Shown in pieces: positions 54,529 through 63,981 of a stretch of 64,000 bases of DNA (position 1 is the stretch's first letter; every line of letters begins with the position of its first letter). The notes beneath the pieces are model-generated. The model was not told where the DNA came from, did no database searches, and saw only the letters and a program-made list of their open reading frames with translations. The translations under genes were made by a program, and so were the position numbers. The DNA is from Streptomyces niveus (GTDB taxonomy: Bacteria; Actinomycetota; Actinomycetes; Streptomycetales; Streptomycetaceae), in NCBI RefSeq assembly GCF_002009175.1, contig NZ_CP018047.1, positions 5,952,001-6,016,000 on the forward strand, read 5' to 3'.

Positions 54529-55326
54529 TCACCCGCGCACACCGCACAGGTGCAGCAGCGCGGCGACCCTCCGGTACGGCTCCGTACGGCCCGCCCGGTC
54601 CTCCGCGGCGAGCAGCCGCTCCAGTTCGTCGGGCGGGGGCAGTTCGGAGTCGTTGGATATGTTGTCGGAGAAGACGCGCACCCCGTACCAGGTGTGCAGC
54701 GGTGCGGCGATCCCCGCGAGCGTCGCCGTCAGCGCGGACAGCCGGTCGGCGCGGACCGGCAGACCGATCCTGTTCGTGTACGAGGGGGAGTCGAAGGCCT
54801 CCAGCGCCCCCGCCCAGTCCCCGGCGATGCCCGGCCGCAGGGCGAGCGCGTCCGCGTTCCGGACGAGGAGCGAGAGCAGCCCGCCGGGCGCCAGCATCCT
54901 GGCCAGACCCGCGAGCATGGCGTCCGGCTCCTCGACGTACATCAGCACGCCGTGGCAGAGCACCACGTCGAAACTGCCCGGCAGGAAGTGCACACCCGTG
55001 TGGAGGCCGTCGCCCTCGACCAGCCTGACCCGCTCACGGATCCCGGCGGGCTCGACCTCCAGCGATTCGCGGGCCGCGGCCATCATCTCGGGATCGGACT
55101 CCAGCCCGGTCACCGTGTGCCCGGCGCGCGCCAGGCGCAGGGCCTGGGTGCCCTGGCCCATGCCGACGTCCAGGACCCGCAGCCGCTGTCCGACCGGATA
55201 GCGCGAGGTCAGCTGTTCGTCGAGCTGCCGGGAGACCAGCTCCTGACGGACGACGTTCCGCAGCCCAGCCAGTCCGGCCAGCCATTCGGCCGAGCCCCCC
55301 GCGAAGCCGGATGCCCCAGTGCTCAG
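54529..55326 (-). CDS. SAM-dependent methyltransferase, apparent CTG start
   Basis: 265 aa if it begins at CTG 55326 (LSTGASGFAGGSAEWLAGLA). The first canonical start in frame, ATG 55161, would cut inside SAM motif I (VLDVGMGQGTQALRLA), so it cannot be the real start. Between 55161 and 55326 there is no ATG, GTG or TTG. The CTG overlaps the stop of the upstream gene exactly as in ATGA coupling (CTGA), and the resulting N-terminus LSTGASG looks like a natural MSTGASG. Later motifs: SFDVVLCHGVLMYVEEPDAM, LAPGGLLSLLVRN. Substrate unknown. Confidence 0.8.
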   Translation of the reverse strand: MSTGASGFAGGSAEWLAGLAGLRNVVRQELVSRQLDEQLTSRYPVGQRLRVLDVGMGQGTQALRLARAGHTVTGLESDPEMMAAARESLEVEPAGIRERVRLVEGDGLHTGVHFLPGSFDVVLCHGVLMYVEEPDAMLAGLARMLAPGGLLSLLVRNADALALRPGIAGDWAGALEAFDSPSYTNRIGLPVRADRLSALTATLAGIAAPLHTWYGVRVFSDNISNDSELPPPDELERLLAAEDRAGRTEPYRRVAALLHLCGVRG

Positions 55327-55919
55327 GGCCGGTCCCCGCGCTTGACCTGCGGCTTGGGCAGGCGCAGCCGGCGCATCTGGAGCGTACGCATCAGGGCGTA
55401 GGCCACTGCGCCGCGCTTGGGCTCGTTCGGGAAGCGGATGGCGAGCTGCTTCTTCAACCGGATCGAGATGCCGATGGAGTCGACGACGATCAGGATGATG
55501 ATGCCCAGCCAGAGCAGCAGCGCGATGTTCTGGAGCTGACCGACGCGGATCATGCTCAGTACGAGGATGATCACGGCGAGTGGCAGGAAGAACTCGGCCA
55601 TGCAGAAGCGCGCGTCCACGTAGTCGCGGACGAAGCGGCGCACCGGACCCTTGTCGCGGGCGGGCAGATAGCGCTCGTCGCCGCTGGCCAGCGCCTGGCG
55701 CTGCTTGGCGAGATCGATACGGCGAGCCTCGCGCTGCTTCTTCATCGCCGACTTGCGGTCGGTCGGCGTCGTCGAGGCACGGCGACGCTGCGTCTGGGCC
55801 TCACTGCGCTTCGGGGTCGGGCGGCCCTTCGGGGCCTGCGGGTCACGGGTCTGCGTGGAGAGGTCCGCCGTCACCTTGCCGGTGGGGGCCTTCTCGTCCT
55901 TGGAGCGGCTACGGAACAC
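55323..55919 (-). CDS. DUF3043 family membrane protein
   Basis: 198 aa from GTG 55919. Basic N-terminus (PKRSEAQTQRRRASTTPTDR; KSAMKKQREARRIDLAKQRQ), then YVDARFCMAEFFLPLAVIIL, the DUF3043 core, and a second helix WLGIIILIVVDSIGISIRLK. The end overlaps the methyltransferase start by four bases. Function unknown; divergently placed relative to pspA. Confidence 0.87.
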   Translation of the reverse strand: MFRSRSKDEKAPTGKVTADLSTQTRDPQAPKGRPTPKRSEAQTQRRRASTTPTDRKSAMKKQREARRIDLAKQRQALASGDERYLPARDKGPVRRFVRDYVDARFCMAEFFLPLAVIILVLSMIRVGQLQNIALLLWLGIIILIVVDSIGISIRLKKQLAIRFPNEPKRGAVAYALMRTLQMRRLRLPKPQVKRGDRP

Positions 55920-56191
55920 AAAGCCCAAGGGTACGGGGTTCCCCTCCGGCGCCCCACCCCCGAGGGGAACGATCCGGCAACGGACGACGTCCTTACCGGT
56001 ACAGAGGGGACTTAGTCCCCACTGCCCCCGAAGATCACCTACTCCCTGCGCCGGACCGACGCGGGGGTCAGTCGTCCTTGGGGATGAGCCCATCCGTGCC
56101 CGAACAGTGCGGTAATAGAGACAGGGCCCGTACTGTGGGTTCTGTAGGAGTGCTGGATCCGGAGTCCGTCAGAAGGGGGCGCGCGAAGCCC

Positions 56192-56989
56192 ATGAGCGGT
56201 GTGATGAAACGTATGGGGATGATCTTCCGCGCGAAGGCCAACAAGGCCCTGGACAGGGCTGAGGATCCGCGCGAAACCCTCGACTACTCGTACCAGAAGC
56301 AGCTCGAACTGCTTCAGAAGGTACGGCGCGGTGTCGCCGATGTGGCCACGTCGCGCAAGCGGCTGGAACTGCAGCTGAACCAGCTCCAGGGCCAGTCCAC
56401 CAAGCTGGAGGACCAGGGCCGCAAGGCACTGGCGCTCGGCCGCGAGGATCTGGCGCGTGAGGCGCTGTCCCGCCGCGCCGCGCTCCAGCAGCAGGTGAGC
56501 GATCTGGAGACGCAGCACACCACGCTGCAGGGCGAGGAGGAGAAGCTCACTCTCGCGGCCCAGCGACTCCAGGCCAAGGTCGACGCCTTCCGTACGAAGA
56601 AGGAGACCATCAAGGCCACCTACACGGCCGCGCAGGCGCAGACCCGGATCGGGGAGGCCTTCTCGGGCATCTCCGAGGAGATGGGCGACGTCGGCATGGC
56701 CATCCAGCGTGCCGAGGACAAGACCGCGCAGCTCCAGGCGCGGGCCGGCGCGATCGACGAGCTGCTCGCCTCCGGCGCCCTGGACGACCACTCGGGTCTG
56801 GCGAAGGACGACATCGCCGCCGAGCTGGACCGGATCTCCGGTGGTACGGATGTAGAGCTGGAGCTTCAGCGGATGAAGGCCGAGCTGGCCGGCGGATCGT
56901 CGTCGCAGCAGGCCATCGAGGGTGGTGCGGCCGACCGGCAGGACGACGCACAGTCCTCGGGGACTCCGAACAAATTCGACAAGAGCTAA
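56192..56989 (+). CDS. pspA: PspA/IM30 family protein
   Basis: 265 aa from ATG 56192. A long coiled coil: GMIFRAKANKALDRAEDPRE, TLDYSYQKQLELLQKVRRGV, LEDQGRKALALGREDLAREA, QTRIGEAFSGISEEMGDVGM. Phage-shock-protein A oligomers protect the membrane under stress; in Streptomyces they respond to envelope damage. The C-terminal tail is disordered. Followed after 9 bp by pspAA. Confidence 0.92.
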   Translation: MSGVMKRMGMIFRAKANKALDRAEDPRETLDYSYQKQLELLQKVRRGVADVATSRKRLELQLNQLQGQSTKLEDQGRKALALGREDLAREALSRRAALQQQVSDLETQHTTLQGEEEKLTLAAQRLQAKVDAFRTKKETIKATYTAAQAQTRIGEAFSGISEEMGDVGMAIQRAEDKTAQLQARAGAIDELLASGALDDHSGLAKDDIAAELDRISGGTDVELELQRMKAELAGGSSSQQAIEGGAADRQDDAQSSGTPNKFDKS

Positions 56990-56998
56990 GGGCGCGTC

Positions 56999-57280
56999 AT
57001 GATCGTACGGATCATGGGAGAGGGCCAGGTGAAGCTCGCGGACAGCCACCTGGCCGAACTGGACAAGCTCGACGACGAACTCCTCGCCGAGATCAACGCG
57101 GACGACGGGGACGGCTTCCGCCGGACCTTCCACGCGCTTCTCGACAAGGTGCGCGAGCTGGGCGAGCCGGTGCCCGACGACTCCCTGGAGCCGTCGGGGC
57201 TGATCCTGCCCGCGCCGGGCGCGACGCTCGAAGAGGTACGCGCACTGCTCAGCGACGACGGTCTGATCCCCTCGCCCTGA
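56999..57280 (+). CDS. pspAA: PspA-associated protein (PspAA domain)
   Basis: 93 aa. IVRIMGEGQVKLADSHLAEL and DDELLAEINADDGDGFRRTF match the PspAA domain that partners PspA in actinobacteria and archaea. Ends at the hairpin at 57311-57340. Presumed to modulate PspA at the membrane. Confidence 0.88.
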   Translation: MIVRIMGEGQVKLADSHLAELDKLDDELLAEINADDGDGFRRTFHALLDKVRELGEPVPDDSLEPSGLILPAPGATLEEVRALLSDDGLIPSP

Positions 57281-57310
57281 CCCTCCGGTCGTTCCGCACC
57301 CCGCACTCCC

Positions 57311-57340
57311 GGTGCCCCGTGCCTCCGCGCACGGGGCACC
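57311..57340 (+). terminator. Terminator after pspA-pspAA
   Basis: GGTGCCCCGTGC (57311-57322) and GCACGGGGCACC (57329-57340) around CTCCGC. It rules out a start at GTG 57319 for the following kinase. Confidence 0.8.
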
Positions 57341-57384
57341 GTGCTGTGCCGGACGAACCGGCCACCGGCGTACCGTTGTCGGCT

Positions 57385-58629
57385 GTGACCTCACTCGGAT
57401 CCGGCTTCGACCGCGTAAGAGGCCGGCTGCGGGCCCACCCGCTCGTGTTCGACGCCGGTCTGGCCGCGGCCGTACTGGTCTGCATGGTGGCGGGCGCGTT
57501 CGCCGAACCGCGCTCACGCCACGACGCGCTGCCCGCGCTGGTCCAGGAGACCCCTGGGCTGCGCAGCGTGCTCCTGATGGCCCTCGGCGCGGGCGCGCTC
57601 GTCTTCCGGCGCCGCAACCCCTTCCCCGTGCTCGTCTTCACCGGAGCCGTGAGCGTCGCCGAACTGCTGATGAACGACGCGGTGTCGCCGGTCGCGATGA
57701 GCTGTGTCATCGCCCTCTACACCGTCGCCTCGCGCACCGACCGCCCCACCACCTGGCGGGTCGGCCTGGTCACCATGGCCACGCTGACGCTAGCCGCGAT
57801 GCTCTCCGGACCCACCCCCTGGTACGCGCAGGAGAATCTGGGGATCTTCGCCTGGACCGGTATGGCCGGCGCCGCGGGCGACGCCGTACGCAGCCGCCGC
57901 GCCTTCATCGACGCCATCCGCGAGCGCGCCGAACGCGCGGAACGCACCCGCGAGGAGGAGGCGCGCCGCCGGGTCGCCGAGGAGCGGCTGCGGATCGCCC
58001 GCGACCTGCACGACGTCGTCGCGCACCACATCGCGCTGGTCAACGTCCAGGCGGGCGTCGCCTCGCACGTCATGGACAAGCGCCCCGACCAGGCCAAGGA
58101 GGCGCTGGCGCACGTACGCGAGGCCAGCCGCTCCGCGCTCAACGAACTGCGCGCCACGGTCGGGCTGCTCCGCCAGTCCGGCGACCCGGCGGCCCCCACC
58201 GAACCGGCCCCCGGCCTCGCGCTCCTCGACGAACTCGTCGGCACCTTCCGGCACGCGGGCCTGCCCGTCGACGTGGCCCGCGGCGACCCGGACAGCCGGC
58301 TGCCCGCCGCCGTCGACCTCGCGGCGTACCGGATCATCCAGGAGGCACTGACCAATGTCCGAAAGCACGCGGGCCCCGGCGCGAAGGCGGAGGTGAGCGT
58401 CGTACGGGTCGGCCCGACCGTCGAGGTCACCGTCCTGGACAACGGCACGGGCACCGGCGAGCCCGCCGACGGCAGCGGCCACGGCCTCCTGGGAATGCGC
58501 GAGCGCGTGACCGCACTCGGCGGCACCCTCACCGCGGGCCCCCGCTACGGAGGCGGCTTCCGTACCCAGGCGATACTTCCGGTCAAGGTCCGTACGGCGC
58601 GTACGGGCCGGACGGGGGAGGACACATGA
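57385..58629 (+). CDS. Two-component sensor histidine kinase (HisKA_3)
   Basis: About 414 aa from GTG 57385. Four or five membrane helices in the first ~150 residues (AGLAAAVLVCMVAGAFAEP; LLMALGAGALVF; VLVFTGAVSVAELLMND; VGLVTMATLTLAAMLSG). Phospho-acceptor His in RIARDLHDVVAHHIALVNVQ. HATPase N-box IIQEALTNVRKHAGP and G box VLDNGTGTGEPADGSGHGLL. A TACCGT at 57371-57376 eight bases before GTG 57385 would fit a leaderless transcript; GTG 57346 is an alternative. Partner: the response regulator that overlaps by ATGA. Confidence 0.88.
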   Translation: MTSLGSGFDRVRGRLRAHPLVFDAGLAAAVLVCMVAGAFAEPRSRHDALPALVQETPGLRSVLLMALGAGALVFRRRNPFPVLVFTGAVSVAELLMNDAVSPVAMSCVIALYTVASRTDRPTTWRVGLVTMATLTLAAMLSGPTPWYAQENLGIFAWTGMAGAAGDAVRSRRAFIDAIRERAERAERTREEEARRRVAEERLRIARDLHDVVAHHIALVNVQAGVASHVMDKRPDQAKEALAHVREASRSALNELRATVGLLRQSGDPAAPTEPAPGLALLDELVGTFRHAGLPVDVARGDPDSRLPAAVDLAAYRIIQEALTNVRKHAGPGAKAEVSVVRVGPTVEVTVLDNGTGTGEPADGSGHGLLGMRERVTALGGTLTAGPRYGGGFRTQAILPVKVRTARTGRTGEDT

Positions 58630-59312
58630 CGATCAGGGTGCTGCTGGCCGACGACCAGACCCTGCTGCGCAGCGCGTTCCGGGTACTGGTGGACTCGGAG
58701 CCCGACATGGAGGTCGTGGGGGAGGCCGCCGACGGGGCCGAGGCCGTGGCACTGGCCCGCTCGGAGAAGGCCGACGTCGTCCTGATGGACATCCGTATGC
58801 CCGGTACGGACGGACTCGCCGCCACCCGCATGATCAGCGCCGACCCGGAGCTGGACGGGGTCAGGGTGGTCATGCTGACGACCTTCGAGGTCGACGAGTA
58901 CGTGGTCCAGTCGCTGCGCGCCGGCGCCTCCGGGTTTCTCGGCAAGGGCGCCGAGCCCGAAGAACTCCTCAACGCCATCCGGATCGCCGCCGCCGGTGAG
59001 GCCCTGCTGTCGCCCGTCGCGACGAAGGGGCTCATCGCCACCTTCCTGGCCCAGGGCGACAGCGCGGGCGAGAGGCCGGACTCGGCCGCGTACTCCCAGC
59101 GGCTCGCCGCCCTGACGGTGCGCGAGCGCGAGGTGCTCGTCCTCGTCGCCGGGGGCCACTCCAACGACGAGATCGCGGAGCGTCTGGTGGTCAGTCCGCT
59201 CACCGTCAAGACCCATGTCAACCGGGCCATGGCGAAACTGGGCGCCCGGGACAGGGCCCAATTGGTGGTAATCGCCTACGAATCGGGCCTGGTACGTCCA
59301 AGGGTGGAGTAG
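58626..59312 (+). CDS. NarL/LuxR-family response regulator
   Basis: 228 aa; ATG 58626 overlaps the kinase stop. Receiver: IRVLLADDQTLLRSAFRVLV, phospho-acceptor Asp in VVLMDIRMPGTDGLA, MLTTFEVDEYVV, Lys in GFLGKGAEPEE. HTH: LTVREREVLVLVAGGHSNDE and LVVSPLTVKTHVNRAMAKLG. It may control the RND transporter gene that follows on the same strand after 145 bp and a hairpin. Confidence 0.92.
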   Translation: MTIRVLLADDQTLLRSAFRVLVDSEPDMEVVGEAADGAEAVALARSEKADVVLMDIRMPGTDGLAATRMISADPELDGVRVVMLTTFEVDEYVVQSLRAGASGFLGKGAEPEELLNAIRIAAAGEALLSPVATKGLIATFLAQGDSAGERPDSAAYSQRLAALTVREREVLVLVAGGHSNDEIAERLVVSPLTVKTHVNRAMAKLGARDRAQLVVIAYESGLVRPRVE

Positions 59313-59406
59313 GTACCCACCATCGCGTACTACAGGCGCGGTATGCGGCGGGTAAGGAAATCGACCTGGGGTCGCCCGATCGGCCGCGCCGGATGGCAGA
59401 TCGTAT

Positions 59407-59427
59407 AGAAGGGCCCTGCGCCCTTCT
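59407..59427 (+). terminator. Small hairpin between the response-regulator gene and the RND gene
   Basis: AGAAGGGC-CCTGC-GCCCTTCT, 8-bp perfect stem, 30 bp before the RND start. Could terminate the two-component operon or shape the leader of the transporter mRNA. Confidence 0.5.
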
Positions 59428-59456
59428 GAACGCGTACACCACAGAAGAGAGACCCC

Positions 59457-62400
59457 ATGTCCTGGCTGTCCAGATTCAGCCTCGCGCAACGGGCCCTGAT
59501 AGGGCTGATATCGATCATCGCGCTCGTCTTCGGAGCGATCGCGATCCCCCAGCTCAAGCAGCAGCTGCTGCCCTCCATCGAACTTCCGATGGTCTCGGTT
59601 CTCGCTCCCTACCAGGGCGCTTCGCCCGACGTGGTCGAGAAGCAGGTCGTCGAGCCGATCGAGGCCTCCATCGAGGCCGTCGACGGCATCACGGGCGTCA
59701 CCTCCACGGCGAGCGAGGGCAACGCCGTGATCATGGCCAGTTTCGACTTCGGCGGAAGTGACACGAAGCAGCTGGTCGCCGACATCCAGCAGGCCGTCAA
59801 CCGCGCCCGCGCCCAGCTCCCCGAGGACGTCGACCCGCAGGTCGTCGCCGGCTCGACGGACGACATCCCGACCGTCGTTCTCGCCGCCTCCTCCGGCGAG
59901 GACCAGCAGGCGCTCGCCGACCGGCTGGAGCGTACGGTCGTCCCCGCCCTCGAGGACATCGACGGCGTCGGCCAGGTCTCCATCGACGGAGTCAGGGACC
60001 TCCAGGTCTCCGTCACCCCCGACGAGAAGAAGCTCGCGGCCGCGGGCCTCAACACCATGGCGCTCTCGGAGGCGCTGAAGGCCGGCGGCGCGACCGTCCC
60101 GGCGGGATCGTTCTCCGAGGACGGCAAGAGCCGCACCGTGCAGGTCGGCGGCGGCTTCACCGACCTGAAGCAGATCGAGGACCTGCGGGTCGGCGGCCCG
60201 CAGGCCGGCGCGCCGCAGCAGGGCGGCGGGCAGGGCAGTGGCCCCGTACGCCTGGGTGACATCGCCACCGTCGAGCAGGAGCCGTCCGCGGCGACGTCCC
60301 TGACCCGTACGAACGGCGAGCCCAGCCTCGCCGTGATGGCCACGATGGACAACGACGGCAGCGCCGTCGCCATCTCCGACGCCGTCAAGGACAAGCTCCC
60401 GGATCTACGCAAGGACCTCGGCGACGGCGCCGAACTGACCGTGGTCAGCGACCAGGGCCCGGCCGTCTCCAAGTCGATCTCCGGCCTGACGACCGAGGGC
60501 GCGCTCGGTCTGGTCTTCGCGGTTCTGGTCATCCTGGTGTTCCTGGCCTCGATCCGCTCCACCCTGGTCACGGCGGTCTCCATCCCGCTCTCGGTCGTCC
60601 TCGCGCTGATCGTGCTGTGGACCCGCGACCTGTCGCTCAACATGCTCACGCTCGGCGCGCTCACCATCGCGATCGGACGCGTCGTCGACGACTCGATCGT
60701 GGTTCTGGAGAACATCAAGCGGCACCTCGGCTACGGCGAGGAGCGCGAGTTCGCGATCACCTCCGCGGTCAAGGAGGTCGCGGGCGCGGTCACCGCCTCC
60801 ACGCTCACCACGGTCGCGGTGTTCCTGCCGATCGGCCTCGTCGGCGGCATGGTGGGCGAGCTGTTCGGCTCGTTCTCGCTGACCATCACGGCGGCCCTGC
60901 TGGCGTCGCTGCTCGTCTCGCTCACCGTCGTTCCCGTGCTCTCGTACTGGTTCCTGCGCGCCCCGAAGGCCGTACGCGGGCTGGACGCGGAGGAGGCCCG
61001 GCGGATCGCGGAGGAGAAGGAGTCCAACAGCCGGATGCAGCGCCTGTACGTCAAGGTGCTGCGCTTCGCGACCCGGCGCCGGATCACCAGCATCGTCCTG
61101 GCGTTCGTCGTCCTGCTCGGCACGTTCGCCATGGCACCGCTGCTCAAGACCAACTTCTTCGACCAGGGCGAGCAGGAAGTCCTCACCGTCAAGCAGGAGT
61201 TGGCACCGGGCACCAGCCTGGAGGCGGCCGACGAGGCGGCGAAGAAGGTCGAGAAGACCCTCGCGGGCTTCGACGAGATCAAGGACTACCAGGTCACCGT
61301 CGGCTCCTCCGGCTTCATGGCGGCGTTCGGCGGCGGTACGGGTGCCAACCAGGCGTCCTACCAGGTGACCCTGAAGGACTCGGGTACGTACGAGAAGACC
61401 AGCGACGCCATCGACGAGGCCCTGGACAAGCTCGACGGCATCGGCGAGACGACCATCGCGGCCGGCGACGGCTTCGGCAGCCAGGACCTGAGCGTCGTCG
61501 TCAAGGCGTCCGACGCGGGGACCCTGGCGAAGGCCGCCGAGCAGGTACGGGACGAGGTCGCCGGTATCGACGACGTCACCGACGTGCAGAGCGACCTGGC
61601 GCAGAGCATCCCGCGTATCTCGGTCAGGGCCAACGAGAAGGCCGCCGACGCCGGGTTCAACGACGCAACGCTCGGCATGGCCGTCGGCCAGGCCGTCCGC
61701 GGCACCCCGTCGGGCAAGGCGATTCTCGGTGACACCGAACGCGACGTGTACGTCACCTCCGCGAAGCCGGCCAAGACGATCGCCGAGCTGAAGGCGCTGC
61801 CGCTCGGCGGCGTGAAGCTCGGTCAGATCGCCGAGGTGAAGCTCGCGCCGGGTCCGCTGTCGATGACCCGGATCGACGGCTCCAGGGCCGCGACGATCTC
61901 CGCCAAGCCCGTCGGTGACAACACCGGCGCGGTCGGCACCACGCTCCAGACGAAGATCAGCGCGCTCGACCTGCCGGAGGGGGCGACCGCCTCCATCGGC
62001 GGCGTGTCCGAGGACCAGGACGAGGCGTTCATGCAGCTGGCGCTCGCCATGCTGGCGGCCGTCGCGATCGTCTTCATGCTGCTGGTCGGCACGTTCAGGT
62101 CGCTGGTCCAGCCGATGATCCTGCTGGTCTCCATCCCGTTCGCGGCGACCGGCGCGATCGGTCTGCTGCTCGTCACGGGTACGCCGCTGGGTGTGCCGGC
62201 GATGATCGGCATGCTGATGCTGATCGGCATCGTGGTGACCAACGCGATCGTGCTGATCGACCTGATCAACCAGTACAGGTCGCAGGGGCTCGGTGTGGTC
62301 GAGGCGGTCATCGAGGGCGGCAGGCACCGTCTGCGGCCGATCCTGATGACCGCGCTGGCCACGATCTTCGCGCTGCTTCCGATGGCGATGGGGATCACCG

Positions 62401-62642
62401 GCGAGGGCGGCTTCATCGGACAGCCGCTGGCCGTGGTGGTGATCGGCGGTCTGCTGACGTCGACACTGCTGACGCTGCTGCTGGTGCCGACGCTGTACTC
62501 GATGGTCGAGCTCCGCAAGGAGCGCCGCGCCGAGAAGAAGATGGCGAAGCGGTTGGCGAAGTCCGACGGCGGGGACGGCGGGAACGGTGGCGGCGAGACG
62601 CCGCGCTCCGACGCGCCGTCGCCGGAGCCGGTGAACGTCTGA
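59457..62642 (+). CDS. RND-superfamily efflux transporter (AcrB/HAE1-like)
   Basis: 1061 aa. N-terminal helix and porter loop (LAQRALIGLISIIALVFGAI; ASPDVVEKQVVEPIEASIEA). Proton-relay helix has GRVVDDSIVVLENIKRHLGY, the Asp-Asp pair of TM4. The second half repeats the fold (AVAIVFMLLVGTFRSLVQPM; MLIGIVVTNAIVLIDLINQY). Acts in the cytoplasmic membrane as a proton-driven exporter. Gram-positive HAE1-like proteins lack a TolC partner, so the route and substrate are unknown. Confidence 0.93.
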   Translation: MSWLSRFSLAQRALIGLISIIALVFGAIAIPQLKQQLLPSIELPMVSVLAPYQGASPDVVEKQVVEPIEASIEAVDGITGVTSTASEGNAVIMASFDFGGSDTKQLVADIQQAVNRARAQLPEDVDPQVVAGSTDDIPTVVLAASSGEDQQALADRLERTVVPALEDIDGVGQVSIDGVRDLQVSVTPDEKKLAAAGLNTMALSEALKAGGATVPAGSFSEDGKSRTVQVGGGFTDLKQIEDLRVGGPQAGAPQQGGGQGSGPVRLGDIATVEQEPSAATSLTRTNGEPSLAVMATMDNDGSAVAISDAVKDKLPDLRKDLGDGAELTVVSDQGPAVSKSISGLTTEGALGLVFAVLVILVFLASIRSTLVTAVSIPLSVVLALIVLWTRDLSLNMLTLGALTIAIGRVVDDSIVVLENIKRHLGYGEEREFAITSAVKEVAGAVTASTLTTVAVFLPIGLVGGMVGELFGSFSLTITAALLASLLVSLTVVPVLSYWFLRAPKAVRGLDAEEARRIAEEKESNSRMQRLYVKVLRFATRRRITSIVLAFVVLLGTFAMAPLLKTNFFDQGEQEVLTVKQELAPGTSLEAADEAAKKVEKTLAGFDEIKDYQVTVGSSGFMAAFGGGTGANQASYQVTLKDSGTYEKTSDAIDEALDKLDGIGETTIAAGDGFGSQDLSVVVKASDAGTLAKAAEQVRDEVAGIDDVTDVQSDLAQSIPRISVRANEKAADAGFNDATLGMAVGQAVRGTPSGKAILGDTERDVYVTSAKPAKTIAELKALPLGGVKLGQIAEVKLAPGPLSMTRIDGSRAATISAKPVGDNTGAVGTTLQTKISALDLPEGATASIGGVSEDQDEAFMQLALAMLAAVAIVFMLLVGTFRSLVQPMILLVSIPFAATGAIGLLLVTGTPLGVPAMIGMLMLIGIVVTNAIVLIDLINQYRSQGLGVVEAVIEGGRHRLRPILMTALATIFALLPMAMGITGEGGFIGQPLAVVVIGGLLTSTLLTLLLVPTLYSMVELRKERRAEKKMAKRLAKSDGGDGGNGGGETPRSDAPSPEPVNV

Positions 62643-62677
62643 CGCCCGACGTCCGACCGCGGTCAAGTGAATGAGTG

Positions 62678-62706
62678 AGGGGCGCCCGCCATCGGCGGGC
62701 GCCCCT
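62678..62706. terminator. Bidirectional terminator between RND gene and nadA
   Basis: AGGGGCGCCCGCC (62678-62690) and GGCGGGCGCCCCT (62694-62706) around ATC; perfect 13-bp stem between convergent genes. Confidence 0.85.
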
Positions 62707-62745
62707 TACCGCTGTCTACGGCCTGTCTGCTGTACGGCCTGTCGG

Positions 62746-63933
62746 CTACGGCAGCGCCAGCATCCGCTCCAGCGCGAGCTGGGCGAATCTCGCCGTCTCC
62801 TTCTCGACCTGGATCCGGTTGATGTCCTTGCCCTCGGCGAGCGATTCGAGCGTCCACACCAGGTGCGGCAGGTCGATGCGGTTCATCGTCGAGCAGAAGC
62901 AGACCGTCCTGTCGAGGAAGACGATCTCCTTGTCGTCGGCGGCGAATCGGTTCGCCAGCCGCTGCACCAGATTCAGCTCGGTGCCGATCGCCCACTTGGA
63001 GCCGGCCGGCGCCTCTTCCAGCATCTTGATGATGTACTCCGTCGAGCCCACGTAGTCGGCCGCGGAGACGACCTCGTGCTTGCACTCCGGGTGCACCAGC
63101 ACATTCACCCCGGGGACCCGCTCGCGGACCTCGTTGACCGAGTCCAGCGAGAAACGGCCGTGCACGGAGCAGTGCCCGCGCCACAGGATCATCTTCGCGT
63201 TCCGCAGCTCCTCGGCCGTCAGGCCGCCGTTCGGCTTGTGCGGGTTGTAGAGGACGCAGTCCTCCAGCGACAGCCCCAGGTCCCGTACGGCGGTGTTGCG
63301 CCCCAGATGCTGGTCGGGGAGGAAGAGGACCTTGTCGCCCTGCTCGAAGGCCCAGTTGAGGGCGCGCTCGGCGTTGGACGAGGTGCAGATCGTGCCGCCG
63401 TGCTCGCCGGTGAACGCCTTGATGTCGGCGGAGGAGTTCATGTACGAGACGGGGACGACCCGCTCGGCTATCCCGGCCTCGGTCAGCACGTCCCAGCACT
63501 CGGCGACCTGCTCGGCCGTCGCCATGTCCGCCATCGAACAGCCGGCGGCCAGATCGGGCAGGACGACCTTCTGGTCGTCGGCCGTCAGGATGTCCGCCGA
63601 CTCGGCCATGAAGTGCACGCCGCAGAAGACGATGTACTCGGCCTCGGGGCGCGCGGCGGCGTCCTTGGCGAGCTTGAACGAGTCACCGGTCACGTCGGCG
63701 AACTGGATGACCTCGTCGCGCTGGTAGTGGTGGCCGAGGATGAAGACCTTCTCCCCGAGCTTCTCCTTCGCCGCGCGGGCGCGTTCGACCAGATCCGGGT
63801 CGGACGGCGACGGCAGGTCACCGGGGCACTCCACGCCGCGCTCGCTCCGGGTGTCGGCATCGCGGCCGAGCAGGAGCAGTGCGAGGGGCGTCGGCTGTAC
63901 ATCGAGATCCTGACGGGCTTGGGCCGTGGTCAC
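62746..63933 (-). CDS. nadA: Quinolinate synthase A
   Basis: 395 aa from GTG 63933, which has AAAGG nine bases upstream; GTG 63942 has its ribosome site too close. 4Fe-4S and active-site cysteines in IVFCGVHFMAESADIL, HPECKHEV and VCFCSTMNRIDLPHL; substrate loops VSYMNSSADIKAF and GTICTSSNAERAL. It condenses iminoaspartate and DHAP to quinolinate for NAD. nadB/nadC would be expected beyond the window on the upstream side. Confidence 0.94.
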   Translation of the reverse strand: MTTAQARQDLDVQPTPLALLLLGRDADTRSERGVECPGDLPSPSDPDLVERARAAKEKLGEKVFILGHHYQRDEVIQFADVTGDSFKLAKDAAARPEAEYIVFCGVHFMAESADILTADDQKVVLPDLAAGCSMADMATAEQVAECWDVLTEAGIAERVVPVSYMNSSADIKAFTGEHGGTICTSSNAERALNWAFEQGDKVLFLPDQHLGRNTAVRDLGLSLEDCVLYNPHKPNGGLTAEELRNAKMILWRGHCSVHGRFSLDSVNEVRERVPGVNVLVHPECKHEVVSAADYVGSTEYIIKMLEEAPAGSKWAIGTELNLVQRLANRFAADDKEIVFLDRTVCFCSTMNRIDLPHLVWTLESLAEGKDINRIQVEKETARFAQLALERMLALP

Positions 63934-63981
63934 GTCACGCACCCTTTCTTCTCTGCGGAGGAGCCTTTTCGTCTAATTGAC

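Noticed and set aside
57319..57384. GTG 57319 as kinase start
   Set aside because: It lies inside the pspAA terminator stem and has no ribosome site.
60405..62666. 753-codon open frame opposite the RND gene
   Set aside because: Asp/Arg/His-rich shadow translation typical of antisense frames in high-GC DNA.
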